This document shows, piece by piece, positions 16,943 to 24,575 of a DNA stretch of 64,000 nt. Under the pieces are notes generated by a model, which saw only the letters and a program-made list of their open reading frames with translations, did no database searches and was not told the DNA's origin. A program made the translations under genes and the position numbers. Source of the stretch: Pseudomonadota bacterium (GTDB lineage Bacteria; Pseudomonadota; Alphaproteobacteria; Rhizobiales; Devosiaceae); the NCBI GenBank assembly GCA_023391095.1, contig JAEWBN010000022.1, positions 124,001 through 188,000 on the forward strand, in the 5' to 3' direction. The stretch's first letter is position 1. The number at the start of each line of letters is the position of its first letter.

Positions 16943-17752
16943 ATGTCTCAAGATCGCCCGCTCAATAGTGACGAACTGCTTTCGGTTCTCGACTGGTATC
17001 GCGCGGCCGGGGTGGACCTTGCCGTGGGCGAGGAGCCGGTCAACCGCTTTGCGCAAAGGCCGCCCGCACCCGCAACCATGCCGCCCAGGGCCGCGCCGCA
17101 ACAACACGCCGCTCCTGTCGCCGTGCCGCCCGGCCCCGTCGGCGGCGATCCCGCGGCGGCCCGCCAGCTGGCCGCGTCCGCCAATTCGCTTGAAGACCTG
17201 CGCGCCACGCTTGAGGCCTATGATGGTTGCGGCCTCAAATTCCGCGCCACCCAGCTGGTTTTCGCCGATGGCAATCCGGAGGCAAAAATCATGCTGATCG
17301 GGGAAGCGCCGGGCGCCGAGGAGGACCGCCAGGGCAAGCCCTTTGTCGGCCGGTCCGGTCAGTTGCTCGATCGCATGCTCGGGGCCATCGGGCTCGACCG
17401 CACCAAGGTCTATATCGCCAATACCGTGCCCTGGCGGCCGCCCGGCAATCGCGCGCCCACGCCTGAAGAGATGGAGCTGTGCCTGCCCTTCCTCCGGCGG
17501 CAGGTGGAACTGGTCGCGCCCCGGCTGGTCATGACCTTGGGCGGGTCGGCCATGCAGACCGTTTTCAACACCACGGCCGGCATCATCAAGATGCGCGGCA
17601 AGTGGCAGGATGTGAGCATCGGCAATCACGCCGTGCCGGCACTCCCGACCCTTCACCCCGCCTATCTCTTGCGCAATCCGCCCGCCAAGCAGCAGGCCTG
17701 GCGCGACCTCCTCAGCCTGCGTGCCCGGATCGAAGAATTGGGTCTGGGCTGA
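16943..17752 (+). CDS. Uracil-DNA glycosylase, family 4-like
   Basis: A 269-residue glycosylase that should remove uracil from DNA. The ATG at 16943 follows the divergent ETF-QO start; a longer reading would run back into that gene. Residues 35-70 are a Pro/Ala-rich linker after a short helical N-terminus. The core has motif A GEAPGAEEDRQGKPFVG (about 120-136), the NTVPWRPPGNR block, and motif B LHPAYLLR (His238). Family 4 enzymes usually hold a [4Fe-4S] cluster on four cysteines; only Cys96 (DGCGLK) and Cys180 (ELCLPF) exist in the whole protein, so a canonical cluster is unlikely. Activity is inferred from the otherwise intact motifs. Confidence 0.88.
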   Translation: MSQDRPLNSDELLSVLDWYRAAGVDLAVGEEPVNRFAQRPPAPATMPPRAAPQQHAAPVAVPPGPVGGDPAAARQLAASANSLEDLRATLEAYDGCGLKFRATQLVFADGNPEAKIMLIGEAPGAEEDRQGKPFVGRSGQLLDRMLGAIGLDRTKVYIANTVPWRPPGNRAPTPEEMELCLPFLRRQVELVAPRLVMTLGGSAMQTVFNTTAGIIKMRGKWQDVSIGNHAVPALPTLHPAYLLRNPPAKQQAWRDLLSLRARIEELGLG

Positions 17753-17857
17753 ACTTTTTTGGCCCAAGGGGCATTCCCTGCTCGCAATCAGTTTTCTGCG
17801 CGCTATGGTCTCACATACTGATTTGCAGCGTCGCCCACCACGAAGGCCAAAGGTGCC

Positions 17858-19183
17858 ATGGCTTCCGTCATAAAAATCTACGCCCTTTTCATCGGTTCGG
17901 CCCTGCTGATGTTCGGTGGGGGGCTGCAAGGCCTGCTCCTGTCGGTGCGCGGCGCGGAAGAGAACTTCTCCCTGCTTGCCCTGGGCCTCATTGGCACGGG
18001 CTGGTCCGTCGGCTTCGTCGCCGGGTCGCTCACGGTGCCGCTCGTCGTGCGCAAGGTCGGCCATATCCGGGCCTTTTCCGTCATGGCGGCCATCGGCACC
18101 ATCACCATCCTGCTCAATCTTCTGCTGATCAACGATGTCAGCTGGATCGTGCTGCGCGCCCTGTCCGGCTTCTGCTTTGCCGGCGCCGCCATGATCGTGG
18201 AAAGCTGGCTCAACGAAGTTGCCGACAACAAAAGCCGCGGCACCATCTTTTCGATCTATGTCACCATCAACATGGCCGCCTCCACCCTTGGGCAGGTCGC
18301 CATGTCGGTGACCGGTACCGCGGGCTATATCCCCTTTGTGATCGGCGCCATCAGCTTCATCTGCGCCGTCCTGCCCACGGCGCTGACCTCGACCCCGCAG
18401 CCCAAGCCGCTCCAGTCTGCCCGGATCGACCTCGCCCTCCTCTACCGCACCTCCCCGGTCGCGGCGATTGCGGCCTTTTCGGTCGGCATGGCCAATGGTG
18501 CCTTTGGCACGCTGGCCCCGGTCTATGGCTATGAACAGGGGCTGGACGCGAGCGGCATTGCGCTGCTTTTCGCCATTGCCGCCATTCTGGGCGCCATTGC
18601 CCAGGTGCCTTTCGGACGGCTGTCCGACCGCATCGACCGTCGTCTGGTGCTGATCGGGCTTTCCGGCTCCGCCGCCCTCGTCGGCGCGCTCACCGTCATC
18701 ATCAATCCGGCCGCGGGCTGGCCGATGTATGTGCTCTTTGCCGCCTATGGCTTTGCCGCAAACCCGATCTATGCGGTTGCCGTCGCCCATGCCAACGACT
18801 TCGCCAAGGATGGCGAATTCGCCAAGATCGCTGGCGGCATGCTCCTGATCATGGGCGTGGGCCTCGCTATTGGCCCGGCGGTGGCCTCGCTCATCATGGG
18901 GGCCTGGAACCCCGTCGGGCTTTTCCTCGTGACGGCCACGTTCCACGGCGCCCTGGCCGGGGCAGCGTATCTGCGCATGCGCATACGCAAGAGCCCCGAT
19001 GCTGCCGAACGTGCGCCGTTCCAGCCGATGAGCGACAAGCAGGTGACGCCGGAAACCTTTGTGCTTGACCCCCGCGGGGAAAGCGATGAGGACGATATTC
19101 CGGTGCAGCGGGAAGCCGCGGTGCCTGACGAGTTGATCGAGACGGTGGAGCCCGGAAGCGATGTTCAAGACAAGCCGGTTTGA
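17858..19183 (+). CDS. MFS transporter (YcaD-like)
   Basis: A 441-residue major facilitator protein with about 12 hydrophobic segments between residues 8 and 380 and a polar acidic tail of some 60 residues (rich in Glu/Asp, ending VQDKPV). The block RALSGFCFAGAAMIVESWLNE and DNKSRGTIFSIYVTINM is the signature of the YcaD subgroup; the second half has the loop RLSDRIDRRLVL matching the MFS motif between helices. The substrate is unknown for this group. It overlaps moaB by 23 bases, so the two are co-transcribed. Confidence 0.9.
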   Translation: MASVIKIYALFIGSALLMFGGGLQGLLLSVRGAEENFSLLALGLIGTGWSVGFVAGSLTVPLVVRKVGHIRAFSVMAAIGTITILLNLLLINDVSWIVLRALSGFCFAGAAMIVESWLNEVADNKSRGTIFSIYVTINMAASTLGQVAMSVTGTAGYIPFVIGAISFICAVLPTALTSTPQPKPLQSARIDLALLYRTSPVAAIAAFSVGMANGAFGTLAPVYGYEQGLDASGIALLFAIAAILGAIAQVPFGRLSDRIDRRLVLIGLSGSAALVGALTVIINPAAGWPMYVLFAAYGFAANPIYAVAVAHANDFAKDGEFAKIAGGMLLIMGVGLAIGPAVASLIMGAWNPVGLFLVTATFHGALAGAAYLRMRIRKSPDAAERAPFQPMSDKQVTPETFVLDPRGESDEDDIPVQREAAVPDELIETVEPGSDVQDKPV

Positions 19184-19697
19184 GGATCGCGCGTTCAAGC
19201 CGCTGTCCATTGCCGTCATCGCCGTATCGGACACGCGTACGCTTGAAACAGACACAGGTGGCGCGCTGCTCAAATCGCTGCTCGAAGGCGATGGTCACAC
19301 CTGTCACAGCCGGCAGGTGATCCGCGACGACATACAACTGATCCGCGCTGCTGTGCAGGCGCTGGTAGCCGACCCCGCGGTCGACGTGATCCTCACTACC
19401 GGCGGCACCGGCTTTTCCGGCCGCGACGTCACGCCCGAGGCGGTGGAGCCTCTGTTCGACAAGCGGATGGAAGGGTTTTCCGTCCTGTTCCATCAGTATT
19501 CAGCCACGACGGTGGGCACGTCCTCGCTCCAGTCGCGCGCCACGGCCGGCCTCGTCGGCACGACCTTCGTGTTCTGCCTGCCCGGTTCACGCGGCGCCTG
19601 CCGGGACGCCTGGGAGGGTATTCTGACCCACCAGCTCGACTATCGGCACAAGCCCTGCAATTTCGTGGAACTGATGCCGCGCCTGTCCGAACGATAA
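19161..19697 (+). CDS. moaB: Molybdenum cofactor biosynthesis protein B (MoaB/MogA fold)
   Basis: A 178-residue member of the MoaB/MogA family that binds molybdopterin and takes part in its adenylylation. The family motifs IAVIAVSDTRTLETDTGG and ILTTGGTGFSGRDVTPEA are intact, followed by the FRQYS-equivalent LFHQYSATTVGTSSLQSRA. GGAG sits 9 bases before the ATG. It overlaps the MFS gene by 23 bases, and a strong terminator follows 3 bases after the stop. MoaB and MogA cannot be fully told apart by eye, but the length and the ATTVGTSSLQSRA motif favour MoaB. Confidence 0.93.
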   Translation: MFKTSRFEDRAFKPLSIAVIAVSDTRTLETDTGGALLKSLLEGDGHTCHSRQVIRDDIQLIRAAVQALVADPAVDVILTTGGTGFSGRDVTPEAVEPLFDKRMEGFSVLFHQYSATTVGTSSLQSRATAGLVGTTFVFCLPGSRGACRDAWEGILTHQLDYRHKPCNFVELMPRLSER

Positions 19698-19700
19698 AAC

Positions 19701-19736
19701 AAAAAAGGCGCCGGTCTTACCCGGCGCCTTTTTTGT
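19701..19736. terminator. Bidirectional intrinsic terminator
   Basis: Six A, then GGCGCCGG, loop TCTTAC, CCGGCGCC and six T form a long hairpin with T-runs in both directions, between the convergent moaB and DHA2 transporter genes. Confidence 0.93.
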
Positions 19737-19753
19737 TTGCTTTGCGGTCTGGC

Positions 19754-21232
19754 CTAATGGCCGCCATGGCCCATCGGCACTTTGCCATCCGGCTTTCTGA
19801 CAAAGAAGGCCGCTACAACCATCAGCACCGAGACGATGGCGCCGCAGAAGAATCCGGCACGCACGCCGGCCGCCAGGGCATCGAGCTCGCTCAGCCCCGC
19901 CGCCGCGCCAGCCGCCGTCTGCAGGCTCAGCACCGCCACGAACAGGGCAATACCAGCCGCGCCCGCCACCTGCTGCACCGATCCCATGATGGCGCTGGCA
20001 TGGGAGTAGAACTGGGGCGTCACCGAACTCATGGACGCGGTAAAGAGCGGCGTAAAGGCAAAGGCAAGACCCACGCTCAGCGTCAGGTGGCCGGCAATCA
20101 CCGCCCAGATGGGTGTGTACTGGGTGGCAAAGGTCAGCGCCCACATCACGGCAGACACCGCGATCACGCCCGGCACCAGCAGCGGCCGCGTGCCGACGCG
20201 GTCATAAAGCCGGCCGACGATCGGGCCCAGCACGCCCATCGACAATGCGCCCGGCAGAAGAATCAGGCTCGTATAGAACGGATCGAGGCCCAGCACGGTC
20301 TGCGTGTAGATGGGGATCAGGATCGAGCTGCCCAGGAGGGCGGCCATGGCCAGCGCCATGGTCACCAGCGCAACCGTATAATTGCCGAACTTCAGGGTGC
20401 GCAGGTCAAGCAGGGGAGCGCCCGTCCTCTGGAGCCCGATCTGGCGCCACACGAACAAAGCCATGCCAACAAGGCCAATGGCCAGCGGCAGCCAGGCTGG
20501 AATGGCAGACGGATGACTGGCCCCCTCGCCCAGGCTTGAAAGGCCATAGACCAGCCCGCCAAAGGCCAGGGCCGACAGCACGATCGAAAGGTAGTCGAGC
20601 GGCACATCCCGCGGCGTGGAAATATTGCGTATCCGCAGCCCACCCAGAACCAGCGCGATGATCGCGATGGGCAGGGTGAAATAGAACATGAAGCGCCAGT
20701 CATAGTGGGTCAGGATGAACCCGCCGATCATCGGACCGATGGCAGGGGCGACCGACATGACAATGGAAATATTGCCCATGATCTTGCCGCGGCTTTCCGC
20801 CGGCACCAGCGTCATGACCGTGGTCATCAGCAGCGGCATCATGATGGCCGTGCCACTGGCCTGGACCACGCGACCGGCAATCAGCATTTCAATGCCCGGC
20901 GAGATGGCGCAGATCAGCGTGCCTATAGAGAAAATCGACATGGCCATTATGAAGATTGGCCGTGTGTTGATGCGCTGGAGAAGGAAGCCGGTGATCGGAA
21001 TGACGATGGCCATGGTCAAAAGGAAAGCCGTCGTCAGCCACTGCGCCAGCCCGGCGGTCACGCCCAGGTCGACCATGAGGTAAGGAATGGCGACGCTCAT
21101 GATGGTTTCGTTGAGCATCACCACAAAGGTCGACACCAGCAGCACCGCAATGACGAGGCGATTGCGCGCGGCATTGTCGGGATGGTGCGGTGCACTCTGG
21201 GACAAACCGTCCACTGTGGCATCCATGGTCAT
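19754..21232 (-). CDS. DHA2-family MFS drug efflux transporter (EmrB/QacA-like)
   Basis: A 492-residue transporter with about 14 hydrophobic segments, the DHA2 topology. The first helix holds FVVMLNETIMSVAIPYL, the family's motif around the substrate path, and the block GRVVQASGTAIMMPLLMTTV followed by GPMIGGFIL is motif C of drug antiporters. It should export toxic compounds by proton antiport. AGGA 6-7 bases before the ATG is a good ribosome site. The partner periplasmic adaptor (EmrA-like) is not nearby. A palindrome at 21442-21457 upstream may be the operator of a local regulator, but no regulator gene is adjacent. Confidence 0.93.
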   Translation of the reverse strand: MTMDATVDGLSQSAPHHPDNAARNRLVIAVLLVSTFVVMLNETIMSVAIPYLMVDLGVTAGLAQWLTTAFLLTMAIVIPITGFLLQRINTRPIFIMAMSIFSIGTLICAISPGIEMLIAGRVVQASGTAIMMPLLMTTVMTLVPAESRGKIMGNISIVMSVAPAIGPMIGGFILTHYDWRFMFYFTLPIAIIALVLGGLRIRNISTPRDVPLDYLSIVLSALAFGGLVYGLSSLGEGASHPSAIPAWLPLAIGLVGMALFVWRQIGLQRTGAPLLDLRTLKFGNYTVALVTMALAMAALLGSSILIPIYTQTVLGLDPFYTSLILLPGALSMGVLGPIVGRLYDRVGTRPLLVPGVIAVSAVMWALTFATQYTPIWAVIAGHLTLSVGLAFAFTPLFTASMSSVTPQFYSHASAIMGSVQQVAGAAGIALFVAVLSLQTAAGAAAGLSELDALAAGVRAGFFCGAIVSVLMVVAAFFVRKPDGKVPMGHGGH

Positions 21233-21441
21233 TTTGGTTCCTCTCCAGGAAGCTGGCGCAAGGACGACGGGTCACCCAGCCTTGGTTCGACAAGGTCTTC
21301 CAAAGATCCCCGACAGCGCCTGTCAGCAGACGGACGGTCGTGGATAGTGCGGTGAGCGGTGCCCTTGCGTGTCGCGGCGCCAGGCAGTGGCGCGAAAGGC
21401 CCGCTGTTTAGGCCTCTGCCGATTTTCCGTCCATCCCCAGA

Positions 21442-21457
21442 ATCGCAAATCTGCGAT
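21442..21457. promoter_or_regulatory. Operator-like inverted repeat
   Basis: ATCGCA, AATC, TGCGAT is a perfect 6+4+6 palindrome, followed directly by GCGATT, which repeats part of the right arm. It lies about 210 bases upstream of the DHA2 efflux gene and 160 bases upstream of the radical SAM gene. Such palindromes are typical of TetR/MarR/LysR-type operators, but no matching regulator is next door. Confidence 0.35.
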
Positions 21458-21527
21458 GCGATTGTTCACTGAGCGCCCTTGTTACAGCCAAATGTGATCG
21501 CCATCTCTGATCCAGGCAGAACATGCA

Positions 21528-21542
21528 GTTCTTGTTTTGTTC
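21528..21542 (+). promoter_or_regulatory. Alphaproteobacterial LexA (SOS) box
   Basis: GTTC, seven bases, GTTC: an exact match to the direct-repeat SOS box GTTC-N7-GTTC known for alphaproteobacterial LexA. It lies 76 bases before the start codon of the radical SAM gene, a normal position for LexA repression. Confidence 0.65.
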
Positions 21543-21617
21543 TCATGCCGATGTTACATCTTTCCCAACACTTCAGGTCTCGATTCGAGCGGAGTGCAGC
21601 TCGGCAGGAGATGTACC

Positions 21618-22766
21618 ATGGCCCTTTATCAGGCCCCGTCCTTTGAAGCTCTCGAGCGGCTGAGCCGCAGCCGCGACGCCGATCTGGCGCGGCGCGAACT
21701 GGTGTCATCCGAGCGCATCCGTGGCCGCGGCGCCCAGTCCAACCGGTCCGGCCGGTTCGAAGCCCATCAGCGCGAAAATTTCGACGATGGCTGGGGCAGC
21801 GTCGAGACCTTGCCGCAGTTCGAGACAGTGGAGCATTTCGAGCGCGCCCGGACCATCATCACCACCAATGACAGTCCCGACATCGGCTTCGAGCGGTCGA
21901 TCAACGCCTATCGCGGCTGCGAGCACGGGTGCTCGTACTGCTTTGCACGTCCCACACATGCCTATCTCGGCCATTCCGCCGGGGTGGATTTCGAGCGCGA
22001 CATCTACGTCAAGGCCAATGCCGTCGAGGCACTGCGCGCCGAACTCTCGGCAAAGAACTACCGGCCCAAGCCCATCGCCATGGGGACCAATACCGACCCC
22101 TACCAGCCAGCCGAGCGCAAGCACAAGCTGACCCGTGGCATCCTCGAGGTCATGCTGGAAACGCGTCATCCGGTCATGATCACGACCAAGTCGGCGCTGA
22201 TCGTGCGCGATCTCGATATCCTGACCGAGCTGGCCAAGCTTGGCCTGGTCAAGGTAGCGCTTTCGGTCACATCGATGGATCACAAGCTCAGCCGCAAGAT
22301 GGAGCCCCGCGCCTCTTCGCCTGCGCGACGGCTCGAGGCCATTCGCCTCCTGTCGGAGGCCGGTGTGCCCACGGCCATCTTCGCTTCGCCCATGATCCCG
22401 GCGATCAACGACATGGAACTGGAACGCATCCTGGATGCCGGCAAGGCGCAGGGCGCCGTCAGCGCGCAGATGATCCTCCTGCGCCTGCCCGGCGAAGTCC
22501 GCGACGTATTCCGCGAATGGCTGCTGCGCCATTTCCCTGACCGCGTGCGCCACGTGTTGTCGCTGGTGCGCGATACCCGCGGCGGCAAGGATTACGATGC
22601 GCGCTGGGGGGTGCGGATGACCGGCGAAGGCCCCTATGCCACGCTTCTGCGCCAGCGCTTCGAAAAGGCACGCGACCGGCTCGGCCTCGATGCCAAGATG
22701 CCGCCTCTGCGCACCGATCTCTTCATCGCACCGCAGGTTGAAAGCCCGCAGATGAGCCTTTTCTAG
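21618..22766 (+). CDS. PA0069/Rv2578c-family radical SAM protein
   Basis: A 382-residue radical SAM enzyme. The ATG at 21618 has AGGAG 7 bases upstream; an in-frame upstream start lacks one and would span the promoter. The [4Fe-4S]-SAM motif is CEHGCSYC (Cys101, Cys105, Cys108; C-X3-C-X2-C) within INAYRGCEHG, a spacing shared with spore photoproduct lyase relatives. Downstream blocks GTNTDPYQPAE and TRGILEVMLETRHPV are typical of this family. The exact reaction is unknown, but the resemblance to spore photoproduct lyase suggests DNA repair or a related chemistry. The SOS box in front supports a DNA-damage role. The gene stops 5 bases from a convergent gene. Confidence 0.9.
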   Translation: MALYQAPSFEALERLSRSRDADLARRELVSSERIRGRGAQSNRSGRFEAHQRENFDDGWGSVETLPQFETVEHFERARTIITTNDSPDIGFERSINAYRGCEHGCSYCFARPTHAYLGHSAGVDFERDIYVKANAVEALRAELSAKNYRPKPIAMGTNTDPYQPAERKHKLTRGILEVMLETRHPVMITTKSALIVRDLDILTELAKLGLVKVALSVTSMDHKLSRKMEPRASSPARRLEAIRLLSEAGVPTAIFASPMIPAINDMELERILDAGKAQGAVSAQMILLRLPGEVRDVFREWLLRHFPDRVRHVLSLVRDTRGGKDYDARWGVRMTGEGPYATLLRQRFEKARDRLGLDAKMPPLRTDLFIAPQVESPQMSLF

Positions 22767-22771
22767 GCGCG

Positions 22772-23353
22772 CTAATAGTCCTTTACCTTGCGGGCATAGG
22801 TGTCCATGAAGTCGAGCGAGGCGAGTACGCCTTGCATGGAGAGACGGGTGACCACACTCTCGTCCTGTCCCTTGAGGGGCACGGTTAGAGTAACGGCAAC
22901 GCGCTCTTTCATCGTGTCGATCAGCGCTGTTTCGGCAGCGTCATCGACGAGGAAAAACTGGTTGACCGTGTTAAACCGCGTCTCGATATCCCGGCCCAGC
23001 ATGAGCGGGAGCGGCGGTTCACCGGAAAATTGCAGCACCATTGGACGGGCAGGATCGTATTCGCCCTCGTCGGTTGCCACTGTGATGGCCAGATCCAGTT
23101 CGCCATTGAGCCGGTTGCGGATCAGCGTCAGCTTGTAGGCCGGCAGGTTGGCACTGTTGAGTTCGGCGCTGCCCGTGCTCGCAAAGCAGGAATAGAAATA
23201 ATAATCCTCCCCATCCTCATTGATGCTGTCGGGACACGCCGCAAGCCAGTCGCGGTGATATTCCCGCCATTCGCCATAGGGATGATGGAAGGGGGCCGCA
23301 AAAGCCGCGGCCGAAGCCAGCAGCAGGGCGGCAGCGCCGATCACGATGCGCAT
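22772..23353 (-). CDS. Secreted protein of unknown function
   Basis: A 193-residue protein with a signal peptide (residues 1-19, hydrophobic core AALLLASAAAFA, likely cleavage after FAA). The mature part begins PFHHPYGEWREYHRDWLAAC and has only two cysteines (about positions 40 and 56), which could form a disulfide. The sequence GEWREYHRDWLAAC is reminiscent of the start of IalB-type and DUF1176-type periplasmic proteins, but no family can be asserted. It converges with the radical SAM gene and is divergent from the DUF4180 gene. Confidence 0.75.
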   Translation of the reverse strand: MRIVIGAAALLLASAAAFAAPFHHPYGEWREYHRDWLAACPDSINEDGEDYYFYSCFASTGSAELNSANLPAYKLTLIRNRLNGELDLAITVATDEGEYDPARPMVLQFSGEPPLPLMLGRDIETRFNTVNQFFLVDDAAETALIDTMKERVAVTLTVPLKGQDESVVTRLSMQGVLASLDFMDTYARKVKDY

Positions 23354-23417
23354 AAAATCTCTCTCGCCTTTTGCCCCCCGGCACAGACTCTTATATCAGA
23401 GGCAAAACGGGACGAAT

Positions 23418-23798
23418 ATGGCAGGGCCCCAGATGTCGATTGAAACGCTTAATGGCCGCACCCTCTTTTTCGCCGATCCGGACGGTCCGACCCTCGCCAG
23501 CGAAGACGATGCGCTTGACCTGCTGGGCGAGACCTACGGCACCGAGACGGAAATGATCGTCGTGCCCGTCCAGCGCCTTGCGCCTGAATTTTTCGATCTT
23601 AGCACGCGTCTGGCCGGTGGCTTCTTCCAGAAAATGCAGAACTACAAGATGCGTTTGGCCATCCTGGGCGACATCAGCGCCGAAATGCAGGCCAGCAAAA
23701 GCCTGCGCGACTTTGTGAGCGAAACCAACGCCTTGGGTCACCATCTCTTTGTGCCCGACCTCACGGCGCTGACCGACCGCATCGGGGAGGCCGGCTGA
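23418..23798 (+). CDS. DUF4180 domain protein
   Basis: A small cytoplasmic protein of 126 residues if it starts at the ATG at 23418; an ATG at 23433 (MSIETLNG) is equally plausible and fits the family start better. The DUF4180 pattern is clear: DDALDLLGETYG, then EFFDLSTRLAGGFFQKMQNYKMRLAILGD, then SKSLRDFVSETNALGHHLFVPD. The function of DUF4180 proteins is unknown. The gene stops 2 bases before rnhB and must be co-transcribed with it; this linkage is not one I recognise from related genomes. Confidence 0.82.
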   Translation: MAGPQMSIETLNGRTLFFADPDGPTLASEDDALDLLGETYGTETEMIVVPVQRLAPEFFDLSTRLAGGFFQKMQNYKMRLAILGDISAEMQASKSLRDFVSETNALGHHLFVPDLTALTDRIGEAG

Positions 23799-23800
23799 CC

Positions 23801-24493
23801 ATGCCCCGCGCCGCGATTCTTCCGGAGCCCGACGCCGTGCTTTTCGAAGCCGAAACCGGCGTTCCCGACTTTTCCCATGAGAGCATGCTGATCGCTCGCG
23901 GCGCGCAGCGTGTCGTCGGCGTCGACGAAGCCGGCCGGGGACCCCTTGCCGGTCCGGTCGTGGTCGCTGCAGTGCGGCTCGACCCCCAAAATATTCCCGA
24001 GGGGCTCAACGATTCCAAAAAGCTCACCGCCGAGCGGCGCGAAGAGCTTTTCGATCTCATCATGGCGAGCGCCGACGTAGCCATAGCCACCGCCCCGCCC
24101 CTCGACATTGCGTCCCTCAACATCCGTGGCGCAACCCTGGCGGCCATGGCCCGCGCGGTGCGGGCCATGTCCGTCCCTGCCGACCGCGCGCTGATCGATG
24201 GCCGCGACGTGCCGCCCGGCCTGCCCTGCCCCGGCCTCGCCCTGATCGGGGGCGACGGTCGCTCCGTGTCCATTGCCGCCGCGTCCATCGTGGCCAAGGT
24301 CACGCGGGACCGCATGTGCGAAATCATGGATTGCGATGCGCCCGGCTTCGGCTTTGCCGGCCACAAGGGCTACAGCACAAAGGCCCATCTCAGCGCCCTT
24401 GACCTCCACGGCCCCTGCCGCCACCACCGCAGCGATTTCGCCCCGGTGGCCGCCCTTCTGGTGCAGCGGACAACGCTGGTCGTGGCCGGTTAA
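23801..24493 (+). CDS. rnhB: Ribonuclease HII
   Basis: RNase HII removes ribonucleotides from DNA and RNA of hybrids. The 230 residues carry the catalytic Asp42-Glu43 in VVGVDEAGRGPLAGPV, Asp133 in RALIDGRDVP, and the KVTRDRMCEIMD block with the fourth acidic residue. An N-terminal extension of about 35 residues precedes the core. The start lies 2 bases after the DUF4180 stop. The gene ends at the edge of the ccrM control region; the last bases of its frame overlap the first CtrA-like site. Confidence 0.97.
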   Translation: MPRAAILPEPDAVLFEAETGVPDFSHESMLIARGAQRVVGVDEAGRGPLAGPVVVAAVRLDPQNIPEGLNDSKKLTAERREELFDLIMASADVAIATAPPLDIASLNIRGATLAAMARAVRAMSVPADRALIDGRDVPPGLPCPGLALIGGDGRSVSIAAASIVAKVTRDRMCEIMDCDAPGFGFAGHKGYSTKAHLSALDLHGPCRHHRSDFAPVAALLVQRTTLVVAG

Positions 24494-24575
24494 CCCCTCG
24501 CTAACCCCTTGCGAACGCTCCATTAACCCTGGGCCGCTATAACGGTCTTGTTAGTACTGCGTTAGGGTTAAGACC
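24490..24575 (+). promoter_or_regulatory. ccrM promoter region with CtrA-like sites
   Basis: The CtrA consensus is TTAA-N7-TTAA. Here TTAA-CCCCTCG-CTAA occurs at 24490-24504 and TTAG-TACTGCG-TTAG at 24551-24565; a TTAACC half-site lies at 24523 and another TTAAG at 24568. A TATAAC at 24538-24543 could be the -10, which would put the 24523 half-site in the -35 zone as in CtrA-activated promoters, while the 24551 site would lie downstream of the start. No GANTC site is present in this gap. CtrA control of ccrM is established in Caulobacter; here it is inferred. Confidence 0.5.

Larger units (their letters stand above)
21233..21617. other. 385-base divergent intergenic region (DHA2 transporter / radical SAM gene)
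   Basis: No gene is apparent here. The gap carries the promoters of both divergent genes, the ATCGCA-N4-TGCGAT palindrome and the SOS box listed separately. I see no clear sigma-70 hexamer pair for either gene, and no tRNA or small-RNA-like terminator inside it. Confidence 0.7.

Noticed and set aside
16841..19273. An 810-codon minus-strand frame across the UDG and MFS genes
   Set aside because: It covers two well-supported plus-strand genes, has no domain, and is rich in Gly/Arg/His as expected of an antisense artefact.
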